A stretch of DNA of 26,050 bases from contig NZ_CABUIW010000030.1 of NCBI RefSeq assembly GCF_902491705.1, positions 1-26,050 of the forward strand, read 5' to 3'. Of this stretch, positions 6,963-13,908 are shown one piece after another. Both the position numbers and the translations under genes were made by a program. Numbering within the stretch: position 1 is the first letter of the stretch; each line of letters opens with the position of its first letter. The stretch comes from an uncultured Lactobacillus sp. Lineage in GTDB: Bacteria; Bacillota; Bacilli; Lactobacillales; Lactobacillaceae. Below the pieces are notes generated by a model. The model was not told where the DNA came from, ran no database searches, and was given only the letters and a program-made list of their open reading frames with translations.

Positions 6963-6995
6963 ATTATCTGAATATATACAAAAGAGGTGTTAATC

Positions 6996-7751
6996 ATGAA
7001 CTTAACTAAACAAACAGTCGATAAATTCCTATCACTTCGCAAAAAGGCGGCTACTACTATCGCTACCGGTGTCATGCTCTGCATTTTGTCACCAGTTTTA
7101 TTACTCACCCTACTCAGTTTATCTAAACTAAATATACTTAATCTCCCTAACAACGCTGCAGCTGCTACTGGCATCATCTTTCTACTTATCATTGTTGCTA
7201 TCAGTGTCGGATTATTTATTTCAGCCGACTTCAAACTAGATCCTTTTGAAAAAATGGAATACGAAGATTTCGATTTAAGCGACGAACTAATTAGCACTGT
7301 ACAAAAAGAAAAGGATCAATACGCTAAAACATATGCCACAATGACCACTGCAGCAATTGTGATCTTCATTCTTTCCGCAATCCCCGTAATTGCAGGAACC
7401 TTCTTTGAAAATACCCCTAGTTTTGAAAATCTCATGGTTGGTTTAGTCGCCATCACCTTAATCTTTGTTTCAATCGGTGTCTTCTTACTCGTTAAATGCA
7501 ACACCATCATGAACAGCTACAACATTCTGCTTCAAACAGGCGACTATACTTCCAAAAACAAAAAGGGTCGCAAATTGATGAACAAATATGCTGCCATTTA
7601 TTGGCTAATTGCTACCTTGCTATACCTAGGCTACAGCTTTATCACCAATAATTGGGAAAGAAGCTGGATTGTTTGGCCAATCTCCGGTATTTTATATGGC
7701 ATCTTAGAAAAAGTATTCAGCTTAAAAAACGATAAGATGGCATCAGAATGA
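6996..7751 (+). CDS. Multi-pass membrane protein resembling the membrane half of HTH-fused regulators
   Basis: A 251-residue protein with about six transmembrane segments in three pairs (near 20-43, 50-72, 113-137, 142-163, 199-219 and 225-245). A charged linker (KLDPFEKMEYEDFDLSDELI and TVQKEKDQ) lies between pairs one and two. From memory, many lactobacilli carry proteins with an N-terminal XRE domain followed by a similar membrane region (SYN..LL..GDY, YLGYSFIT, W.RSWI.WP). This gene has no HTH and none is visible in frame upstream. Start ATG 6996 is chosen because AGAGGTG lies seven bases before it; the GTG at 6987 is inside that ribosome site. It is divergent from guaA. Function unknown; a remnant or free-standing sensor domain is possible. 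Confidence 0.75.
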   Translation: MNLTKQTVDKFLSLRKKAATTIATGVMLCILSPVLLLTLLSLSKLNILNLPNNAAAATGIIFLLIIVAISVGLFISADFKLDPFEKMEYEDFDLSDELISTVQKEKDQYAKTYATMTTAAIVIFILSAIPVIAGTFFENTPSFENLMVGLVAITLIFVSIGVFLLVKCNTIMNSYNILLQTGDYTSKNKKGRKLMNKYAAIYWLIATLLYLGYSFITNNWERSWIVWPISGILYGILEKVFSLKNDKMASE

Positions 7752-7763
7752 AATGCCTATTCA

Positions 7764-7822
7764 ATAATCGAACATTAATGCTTAATTTTATACTTGTGTT
7801 CGGTAATGTATTTTGTTACTAT
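7764..7822 (+). promoter_or_regulatory. xpt-pbuX promoter with a probable PurR box pair
   Basis: -35 TTGTGT (7794-7799), 17-bp spacer, -10 TACTAT (7817-7822). ATAATCGAACATT (7764-7776) matches the PurBox AWWWCCGAACWWT at 12 of 13 positions. The reverse complement of 7795-7807 (ATTACCGAACACA) matches at 11 of 13. The two are inverted and 18 bp apart, close to the spacing of Bacillus PurR boxes, and the second overlaps the -35. Confidence 0.6.
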
Positions 7823-7836
7823 TAAACCAACATAAA

Positions 7837-7903
7837 TATCTATATATCGTCGAAATAAGGTCGACAGTTTCTACCCACTACCGTAAATGGTGGACTATAG
7901 GTG
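7837..7903 (+). ncRNA. Purine riboswitch aptamer, guanine type
   Basis: All parts of the purine aptamer are present: P1 UAUCUA/UAGGUG (7837-7842 with 7898-7903), J1/2 UAUAUC, P2 GUCGA/UCGAC with the AAUAAGG loop, J2/3 AGUUUCUACC, P3 CCAC/GUGG with the CCGUAAAUG loop, and J3/1 ACUA. The specificity base is C7895 (the C74 equivalent), which predicts guanine or hypoxanthine rather than adenine recognition. It directly precedes xpt-pbuX, the classic regulon. Confidence 0.95.
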
Positions 7904-7926
7904 AATGCAAGTTAAGAAAAAACTTT

Positions 7927-7973
7927 AAGGACTTCTTTTACCTAATTCTGGTAGAAGAAGTCCTTATTTCTTT
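7927..7973 (+). terminator. Riboswitch expression-platform terminator
   Basis: A perfect 16-bp stem (7927-7942 with 7950-7965, AAGGACTTCTTTTACC type) is followed by ATTTCTTT. The xpt ribosome site AGGAGG comes right after it. Guanine binding should stabilise P1 and favour this terminator; without ligand an upstream antiterminator should form. Confidence 0.9.
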
Positions 7974-7985
7974 AGGAGGATTAAG

Positions 7986-8564
7986 TTGAAATTATTAGAA
8001 GAGCGAATTAAACGAGATGGTGAAGTTTTAGATGGGGACGTACTTAAGATTAACTCATTCTTAAATCACCAAGTCGATCCTAAGTTAATGATGCAAGTTG
8101 GCGAAGAATTTAAGCGACTATTCGCTGACGAAAAGATCGACAAAGTTTTAACTTGTGAAGCTTCCGGTATTGCACCTGGTATCATGACTGCTTACCAATT
8201 AGGCGTACCAATGGTCTTTGCTAGAAAGAAGAAGCCATCAACACTTAACGATGCAGTTTACTGGGCAGATGTCTTCTCATACACCAAGAAAGTCACCAAC
8301 AAGATCTGTGTTGAAGAAAAATTCTTACACAAGGGTGAAAATCTTCTAATCATCGATGACTTCGTTGCTCACGGTGAAGCTGTTAAGGGTATGGTTAACA
8401 TTGCAAAGCAAGCCGGCTGTAATATTGCTGGTGTCGGTGCCGTTGTTGCCAAGACCTTCCAAGGCGGAAGTGAATGGGTTGAAAACGAAGGCTTACGCTT
8501 TGAAGCACTTGCCAAGATTGACAGTTTCAAAGATGGTCAAGTTCACTTTGAAGGAGAAGAATAA
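7986..8564 (+). CDS. xpt: Xanthine phosphoribosyltransferase
   Basis: Salvage enzyme: xanthine (and guanine) plus PRPP gives XMP (GMP) plus pyrophosphate. It has 192 residues, the normal length. The PRPP-binding motif LLIIDDFVAHGEAVKGM is at about 120-136. LTCEASGIAPG (about 55-65) is the PPi loop region, and VFARKKKPSTL (77-87) is typical of Xpt. The start codon is TTG at 7986, preceded by a strong AGGAGG with 6-base spacing, so the rare start is convincing. It is followed after seven bases by pbuX in the same transcript. Expression is predicted to be controlled by a guanine riboswitch and a PurR-type promoter. Its product XMP is the substrate of GuaA, encoded nearby on the opposite strand. 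Confidence 0.97.
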   Translation: MKLLEERIKRDGEVLDGDVLKINSFLNHQVDPKLMMQVGEEFKRLFADEKIDKVLTCEASGIAPGIMTAYQLGVPMVFARKKKPSTLNDAVYWADVFSYTKKVTNKICVEEKFLHKGENLLIIDDFVAHGEAVKGMVNIAKQAGCNIAGVGAVVAKTFQGGSEWVENEGLRFEALAKIDSFKDGQVHFEGEE

Positions 8565-8571
8565 ATAAAAA

Positions 8572-9855
8572 ATGGCACAAAAAGAAGTTAGTCACAAAAA
8601 AGCTGCTGTCTTAGGTTTGCAACACCTGCTGGCCATGTATTCTGGTGCGGTTGCCGTTCCTCTTTTAATCGGTACCGCCCTTAAATTCAATAGCGAACAG
8701 ATGACTTACCTTGTTTCCATTGATATTTTTATGTGTGGACTTGCCACACTGATTCAATTGTTCCGTAACAAATACTTTGGTATTGGCCTTCCTGTTGTTT
8801 TAGGTTGTGCCATCCAAGCCGTTGCACCACTTGAAATGATTGGACAAAAGTTTTCAATCAACACTATGTATGGTGCGATCATCGTTGCCGGAATTTTCGT
8901 TTTTTGTATTGCTGGTTGGTTTTCAAAAATCAAAAAACTATTCCCGCCAGTTGTTACAGGAACTTTAATTACAGTTATTGGATTAACTTTGATTCCTGTC
9001 GCCGTCCAAAACATGGGTGGCGGCAATGCCCAAGCCAAAGACTTCGGTGATGCGAAGAATCTTATCGCAGCCTTCATCACCATCCTCATCATCGTAGCCA
9101 TCGAAGTCTGGACTAAAGGCTTCCTTCGTTCAATCTCCGTTTTAATCGGATTAATCGCTGGAACTGTCATCGCAAGCTTCATGGGACTCGTTTCATTAAA
9201 ACCAGTCGAACAAGCTTCATGGTTCCACTTACCACAACTTTTCTACTTCGGTGTTCCCGAATTTGAATGGTCATCCTGTTTAACCATGATCATCATCGCA
9301 TTAGTTTCCATGGTTGAATCAACCGGTGTGTTCTTCGCAATCGGCGACCTACTTCATAAGGATATTACCGAAAATGACCTTAAAAAAGGTTATCGTGCCG
9401 AAGGTATCGCACAAATTTTCGGCGGGCTTTTCAACACCTTCCCTTATACCACATTCTCACAAAACGTCGGACTTCTTCAATTGTCCGGCATTAAAACTAA
9501 GCGTCCAATCTACTGGGCAGCTGGTTTGTTAATGGGTATGGGACTTCTTCCTAAAATCGGCGCACTTGTAACCATCATCCCTGATTCAGTCTTAGGCGGC
9601 ACAATGTTAGTTATGTTCACCATGATCGCCGTTCAAGGAATCAGAATGTTAACAAAAGTTGATTTTGAAAACAACCGCAATATCTTGGTTGTAGCCATTT
9701 CTATCGGATTAGGTTTAGGCGTTACCGTATATCCACAAATTTTCCAAGCCTTACCTCAAACTGTTCAATTATTCTTGGGTAACGGTATCGTAGTAGCCAG
9801 CATCTGTGCTACCTTGCTTAACCTATTATTCAATGGAAGAAGTGGTGCCAAATAA
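8572..9855 (+). CDS. pbuX: Xanthine/purine permease (NCS2 family)
   Basis: A 427-residue integral membrane transporter of the nucleobase-cation symporter 2 family with about 12-14 transmembrane helices. The family signature QNVGLLQLSG is at about 299-308, within TFSQNVG. The N-terminal GLQHLLAMYSGAVAVPLLIG and the GLPVVLGCAIQAVAP loop are typical of xanthine permeases. ATG 8572 has only a distant GGAG within the end of xpt (about 15 bases away), so translation probably depends on coupling to xpt. The xpt-pbuX pair imports the base and converts it to the nucleotide. A strong terminator follows at 9937-9968. Confidence 0.95.
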   Translation: MAQKEVSHKKAAVLGLQHLLAMYSGAVAVPLLIGTALKFNSEQMTYLVSIDIFMCGLATLIQLFRNKYFGIGLPVVLGCAIQAVAPLEMIGQKFSINTMYGAIIVAGIFVFCIAGWFSKIKKLFPPVVTGTLITVIGLTLIPVAVQNMGGGNAQAKDFGDAKNLIAAFITILIIVAIEVWTKGFLRSISVLIGLIAGTVIASFMGLVSLKPVEQASWFHLPQLFYFGVPEFEWSSCLTMIIIALVSMVESTGVFFAIGDLLHKDITENDLKKGYRAEGIAQIFGGLFNTFPYTTFSQNVGLLQLSGIKTKRPIYWAAGLLMGMGLLPKIGALVTIIPDSVLGGTMLVMFTMIAVQGIRMLTKVDFENNRNILVVAISIGLGLGVTVYPQIFQALPQTVQLFLGNGIVVASICATLLNLLFNGRSGAK

Positions 9856-9936
9856 GCTGAATACTCTATTTCATAATTTATAAATCTCAAATCTCACATA
9901 TTTTTTCTATAAATATTTTTTAAAACCCTAATAAAG

Positions 9937-9968
9937 CGCCTGATACAAAAATCAGGCGTTTTATTTTT
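9937..9968 (+). terminator. xpt-pbuX terminator
   Basis: CGCCTGAT (9937-9944) pairs with ATCAGGCG (9951-9958), loop ACAAAA, followed by TTTTATTTTT. Confidence 0.92.
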
Positions 9969-10006
9969 GACTTACTTGGTCTTCCTTATTTTTCCCTTTA
10001 TTTCAA

Positions 10007-10031
10007 TCTTTTATCTATAATAGATAAAAGA
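10007..10031 (+). promoter_or_regulatory. AraC-gene promoter core inside a 25-bp palindrome
   Basis: TCTTTTATCTA (10007-10017), TAA, then TAGATAAAAGA (10021-10031): 11-bp perfect arms. The -10 TATAAT (10016-10021) lies at the centre. No good -35 is visible 17 bp upstream, so binding at the palindrome could decide activity. Confidence 0.6.
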
Positions 10032-10056
10032 AGAATCTTTCAACAGCGAGGAAAAT

Positions 10057-10881
10057 ATGCCGAATCAATATCATAACTTTAACAATCAAAATATTGAAAG
10101 CCACATTCTATTTTATGGTGAACAAGCCTGCAAACCTGACGAATACTTTGAAGGCAATAATTTACGCAAAAATGATGTTCTGTATTACATCATGTCAGGT
10201 AAAGGAACTTTCAATTCCAGTGGTCACCATTCAGTTAAATTAAAAGAAGGTGACTTGTTTTACGTTCCGCGTAGTCAAACCTGCTATTTTCAAGCAGATC
10301 ATGATGAACCATGGCATTACTTTTGGATCGGACTAGCTGGACCCGGTACCAACAAAATGATTAAGTCGTCTAATTTGCCTAACAAAAACTTTTTAAGACA
10401 GATTCAAAATACTAAGTTTTATGCGACCTTGCATAAGATCTATTCAGCTTTAAATAAAGAAACTTCGCTGCTTAATAATATTCAAATCGCTTCTCTTACC
10501 TATCAGCTTTTTTATAATCTAGTAAGCGAATTCCCTGATCATCCACCAGTACGTAAAACTCCTAAGATTGATCAGTATCAGATCGCTATTGATTATCTGA
10601 ACAAAAACTACACTGATCCTACCTGCAATATCGTGGAGCTGTGCAATCGTCTCGGTGTCTCACGTAGCTTCTTATATGCCTTGTTTAGAAAGAATACTAA
10701 GATTTCGCCTCAAAAATATCTAATGCAGCTCCGCATGGAAGCCGCTAAGAAGGAATTACAAAACACTTCACATAATTTAAAGCAAATCGCCCATACGGTT
10801 GGCTACGGCGATGAATTTACGTTTTCCAAGGCATTTAAGCGATATAGCGGTGTGAGTCCTAACGTATTTCGTGGAAATTAA
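10057..10881 (+). CDS. AraC-family transcriptional regulator
   Basis: A 274-residue regulator in two domains. The N-terminal cupin-type sensor domain (about 15-110) contains LYYIMSGKGTF, KLKEGDLFYVPRSQ and PWHYFWIGLAGPG, the pattern of sugar-sensing AraC proteins. The C-terminal double HTH (about 172-274) contains NIVELCNRLGVSRSFLYALF in the first motif, and LKQIAHTVGYGDEFTFSKAF with KRYSGVSPNVFR in the second. GAGG lies before ATG 10057. The gene sits alone between xpt-pbuX and pepD. No sugar genes adjoin it, so its target is not clear; the palindrome at its own promoter suggests autoregulation. No obvious terminator separates it from pepD. Confidence 0.94.
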   Translation: MPNQYHNFNNQNIESHILFYGEQACKPDEYFEGNNLRKNDVLYYIMSGKGTFNSSGHHSVKLKEGDLFYVPRSQTCYFQADHDEPWHYFWIGLAGPGTNKMIKSSNLPNKNFLRQIQNTKFYATLHKIYSALNKETSLLNNIQIASLTYQLFYNLVSEFPDHPPVRKTPKIDQYQIAIDYLNKNYTDPTCNIVELCNRLGVSRSFLYALFRKNTKISPQKYLMQLRMEAAKKELQNTSHNLKQIAHTVGYGDEFTFSKAFKRYSGVSPNVFRGN

Positions 10882-10941
10882 TGTCTTTTTTGCATACAAT
10901 ATTAATATAAAGTAAAAAAATTATAGTAAAGGAATGATCCA

Positions 10942-12366
10942 ATGAAACAAACAGAATGTACTACTATCTTAGTAGGTAAAAAAGCAACTATTGACGGTTC
11001 AACTATGATCGCTCGTAGTGAAGACGGCGGTCGTGTTATTATCCCTGAAGGTTTCAAAGCTGTTAACCCAGAAGACCAGCCTAAGCACTACGAAAGTGTC
11101 ATCAGTCACCAAAAGATCGATGATGCGGACTTAGCTGAAACTCCACTTTGTTACACTTCTGCACCAGACGTATCTGGCAAAAACGGTATTTGGGGTGCAG
11201 CTGGTATCAATGCTGAAAACATTGCTATGACTGCTACCGAAACTATCACCACTAACTCACGTATTCAAGGCGTTGACCCACTTCTTGATCCATCAGAAGG
11301 CGGACTTGGTGAAGAAGACTTCGTTACTTTGACTCTTCCATACTTACATTCCGCATTTGATGGTGTTAAGCGTGTAGGTTACTTAGTTGAAAAGTACGGT
11401 ACTTACGAAATGAACGGTATGGCTTTCTCTGACAAGGATACTATCTGGTATCTTGAAACTATTGGTGGCCACCACTGGATTGCTCGTCGCATCCCAGATG
11501 ACGCATACGTTATTGCACCAAACCGTTTGAACATCGATGAATTCGACTTTGACGATACTGATAACTTCGCTGCTTCAAGTGATTTGAAAGACTTAATTGC
11601 TGAATACCACTTGAACCCAGACCGTGAAGGTTACAACATGCGTCACATCTTTGGTTCATCAACTATCAAGGACGCTCACTACAATAACCCACGTGCTTGG
11701 TACATTCACAACTACTTCGATCCTGACTTTGGCGGTCAACCTAGCGATCAAGATCAACCATTCATCTGCCATGCAAACCGTTTGATCTCAATCGAAGACA
11801 TTAAGTGGGCTGAAAGTTCACACTACCAAGATACCCCATACGATGCATACGGCGATCAAGGTACTGCTGAACAAAAGAAGACTTTCCGTCCAATCGGTAT
11901 TAACCGTAACTTTGAAACTCACGTTTTACAAATTAGAAACGATGTTCCAGCGGAAATTGCAGGTGTTCAATGGTTAGTATTTGGCCCAAACACTTTCAAC
12001 AGTTTCGTACCATTCTACACTAACGTAACTACTACTCCAGAAAGTTTCCAAACTACTCCTAAGTTCAACTTGAACAAGATCTTTTGGCTTAACAAATTAA
12101 CTGCTCAACTTGGCGACACCAACTACCGTGTTTACGGTGAACTTGAAGATGCCTTTGAACAAAAGAGCTTGGCACAATGCCACAAGATCCAACACGATAC
12201 TGACAAGGAAGTTGAAGGCCTTTCTGGTAAAGAATTACAAGACAAGCTTATTGCAGCTAACCAAAAGATGGCCGACACTGTTTACAACAACACTGTTGAA
12301 CTTCTCGGTCAAATGGTTGACGAAGGTCACGGTCTTATGACTTTGAAGTACGACTTGCTTGACTAA
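10942..12366 (+). CDS. pepD: Dipeptidase A, C69 (Ntn-hydrolase) family
   Basis: A cytosolic dipeptidase of broad specificity used in the last stage of peptide breakdown. It has 474 residues, the size known for lactobacillar PepD/PepDA. The expected nucleophile is C6 in MKQTECTTILVGKKATIDGS (the start of the protein). These C69 enzymes are Ntn hydrolases; whether the short leader is removed cannot be seen. Other typical parts are GKNGIWGAAGINAENIAMTA, GEEDFVTLTLPYLHSAFDGV and GMAFSDKDTIWYLETIGGHHW. AAAGGAA lies nine bases before ATG 10942. Codon use is strongly biased, which suggests high expression. It is monocistronic or read through from the AraC gene, and is closed by a bidirectional terminator. 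Confidence 0.97.
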   Translation: MKQTECTTILVGKKATIDGSTMIARSEDGGRVIIPEGFKAVNPEDQPKHYESVISHQKIDDADLAETPLCYTSAPDVSGKNGIWGAAGINAENIAMTATETITTNSRIQGVDPLLDPSEGGLGEEDFVTLTLPYLHSAFDGVKRVGYLVEKYGTYEMNGMAFSDKDTIWYLETIGGHHWIARRIPDDAYVIAPNRLNIDEFDFDDTDNFAASSDLKDLIAEYHLNPDREGYNMRHIFGSSTIKDAHYNNPRAWYIHNYFDPDFGGQPSDQDQPFICHANRLISIEDIKWAESSHYQDTPYDAYGDQGTAEQKKTFRPIGINRNFETHVLQIRNDVPAEIAGVQWLVFGPNTFNSFVPFYTNVTTTPESFQTTPKFNLNKIFWLNKLTAQLGDTNYRVYGELEDAFEQKSLAQCHKIQHDTDKEVEGLSGKELQDKLIAANQKMADTVYNNTVELLGQMVDEGHGLMTLKYDLLD

Positions 12367-12380
12367 TTTATAGTTTATAT

Positions 12381-12418
12381 AAAAAATCTCTAAGCTAATT
12401 CAGCTTAGAGATTTTTTT
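12381..12418. terminator. Bidirectional terminator between pepD and gap
   Basis: A perfect 12-bp stem AATCTCTAAGCT (12385-12396) / AGCTTAGAGATT (12402-12413) has T runs on both strands (12414-12418, and the complement of 12381-12386). It serves pepD from the left and the gap remnant from the right. Confidence 0.92.
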
Positions 12419-12464
12419 ATGCGTAAATTTATTAAATAGTCTATTAGATTATGACTGTTAAAAA

Positions 12465-13470
12465 TTAAAGAGTGGCAAAGTGTAACAAAGTACGGATCAT
12501 TTGGCAAGTGAATGAGTATTCGTTATCGTACCAAGAAACAGTCTTAACAATTTGCTTGTCACCTGAAGTAGTTACCATAGTTTGAGTTGGGTCAAAGATA
12601 GCACCTTCGGTCATGTTGATCACATCGCTTGAAACGATGTGATCGTCGTTGTAGCCGAATGATGGACTTTGATTCTTCTTCATTAATTCATTGATTTCAT
12701 CAGCAGTAACTTTCTTCTTAAGGATTGAAACCAATTCAGTTTCTGAACCATCCTTAACAGGAACACGTTGTGCGTGACCATTCATCTTACCATTCAAGTT
12801 TGGTAATACTAAGCCAATAGCTTTAGCAGCACCAGTTGAGTGTGGGATGACATTTTCAGCAGCTGCACGAGCATCTTGTTCCTTACCACTACGTGAAGGA
12901 CCATCCAAAGTCATTTGTGAACCGGTGTAAGCATGGATAGTAGTCATAGTAGCAACTTCAATACCAAATGCTTCATCCAAGAACTTAGACATTGGAGCTA
13001 ATGAGTTGGTAGTACATGAACCAGCAGAAACAATCTTGTCATCTGCAGTTAAAGTATCTTCGTTTACTGAGTAAACAATGGTCTTCATATCACCTGCAGG
13101 TGCTGAAATTAATACACGCTTTACGCCGGCATCAAGGTGAGCCTTAGCCTTCTCCTTGCTAGTGTAAAAACCAGTACATTCAAGAACGAAGTCAACGCCG
13201 TCATTCTTAACCCAAGGAATGTTTTGTGCTTGTGGTTCTGCGTAAACACGGTATTTCTTACCATCAACTACGATTGAGTCATCAGTTGATGAAACTTCGT
13301 GATTGAAAGTACCGTGAGTTGAGTCGTATTTAAGCAAGCATTGCTGGAGTAGTTAAGTCGTTAATAGCAACAACTTCAATGTCTTTTGACTTTTCACCCA
13401 AGTCCATAATACGACGGAATGCCAAACGACCAATACGGCCAAAACCATTAATACCAATTTTCACTGTCAT
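12465..13470 (-). pseudogene. gap: Type I glyceraldehyde-3-phosphate dehydrogenase paralogue, frameshifted
   Basis: The gene starts at ATG 13470 behind AAGGAGG and encodes MTVKIGINGFGRIGRLAFRR..., then stops after 46 residues at ...TTPAMLA. The rest of the protein continues in another frame from LLKYDSTHGTF (about 13337) to 12465. Adding 8 bases at the break restores a 337-residue protein, the normal GAPDH length. The break lies where CTTGCT would be repeated, consistent with slippage deletion between short repeats. The catalytic cysteine is kept (SCTTN), but the usual second Cys is Ser (SCTTNS), so it is probably a secondary paralogue. The main glycolytic gap should lie elsewhere. A restart at TTG 13337 has no ribosome site. 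Confidence 0.9.
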
Positions 13471-13532
13471 AATAAAGTCCTCCTTCGAACTCATTCAACT
13501 ACAACAACTTTAAAAATAATTATCAAAATGAT

Positions 13533-13584
13533 CGTGCTTAATTTTTTAGATCGATTGGTATTATTATTTTTTTATTTAAGCACA
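13533..13584 (-). repeat. Inverted repeat upstream of gap
   Basis: GTGCTTAA (13534-13541) and TTAAGCAC (13576-13583) form perfect arms, extendable to 11 of 12 (GATYGTGCTTAA). They enclose A/T-rich promoter-like DNA about 65-115 bp before the gap start. An operator is possible. Confidence 0.45.
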
Positions 13585-13631
13585 ATCACTTTAGTCGAAT
13601 TAATTTAGGGCTATCAATACATCCACATTTT

Positions 13632-13676
13632 AGTGGGACACTTTTTGTCCATTGCTGTGACGCTTTATGTCCCACT
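13632..13676. repeat. 45-bp element with 9-bp inverted ends, possible IS-end remnant
   Basis: AGTGGGACA (13632-13640) and TGTCCCACT (13668-13676) are perfect inverted ends. The IS3-type element at the window's right edge also begins with GTGGGAC (25911-25917). This may be two insertion-sequence ends left after internal deletion. No target duplication was seen, so the origin is uncertain. Confidence 0.4.
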
Positions 13677-13861
13677 GAACCCCAAAAAATAGAGAAATAC
13701 AAGAACCGTAAGCTTTTAGTTCTTATATCTCCCAATCGACACTTACAGTATATCAACTGCTTTACGTTTATGCAAGGAAAATTACTAACTTTTTTCAAGT
13801 ATCTTACAATTTGTTAGATAGATGATTGATAGGCCAACGCTTTGTCAATTATTTGAACCAA

Positions 13862-13893
13862 CAAAAAACCACGAATTAGTTAATTCGTGGTTT
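13862..13893 (-). terminator. murA terminator
   Basis: A perfect 13-bp stem AAACCACGAATTA (13866-13878) / TAATTCGTGGTTT (13881-13893) is followed on the minus strand by TTTTTTGTTG. Confidence 0.9.
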
Positions 13894-13908
13894 CATAAAT
13901 ATTCTAAC

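Larger units (their letters stand above)
13471..13908. other. Intergenic region between murA and gap, with inverted repeats
   Basis: 438 bases without a convincing gene. It holds the gap ribosome site and a GATYGTGCTTAA inverted repeat (13532-13585), a 45-bp element bounded by AGTGGGACA/TGTCCCACT (13632-13676), an AAGAAC...GTTCTT repeat (13701-13724) and the murA terminator (13866-13893). A 70-codon frame at 13586-13798 has no ribosome site or recognisable protein. Confidence 0.6.

Noticed and set aside
6798..6995. Guanine riboswitch upstream of guaA
   Set aside because: No purine aptamer motifs (no UUUCUACC or CCGUAAAU), and the predicted leader is too short.
8754..9182. 142-codon frame antisense to pbuX
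   Set aside because: Antisense shadow of a hydrophobic gene; its composition follows the pbuX codons.
12465..13337. A shorter intact GAPDH starting at TTG 13337
   Set aside because: It would lack the NAD-binding GINGFGRIGR segment and has no ribosome site; the missing N-terminus is present in another frame upstream.
13586..13798. 70-codon minus-strand frame in the murA-gap interval
   Set aside because: No ribosome site, no recognisable protein, and it runs through inverted repeats that look like element ends.
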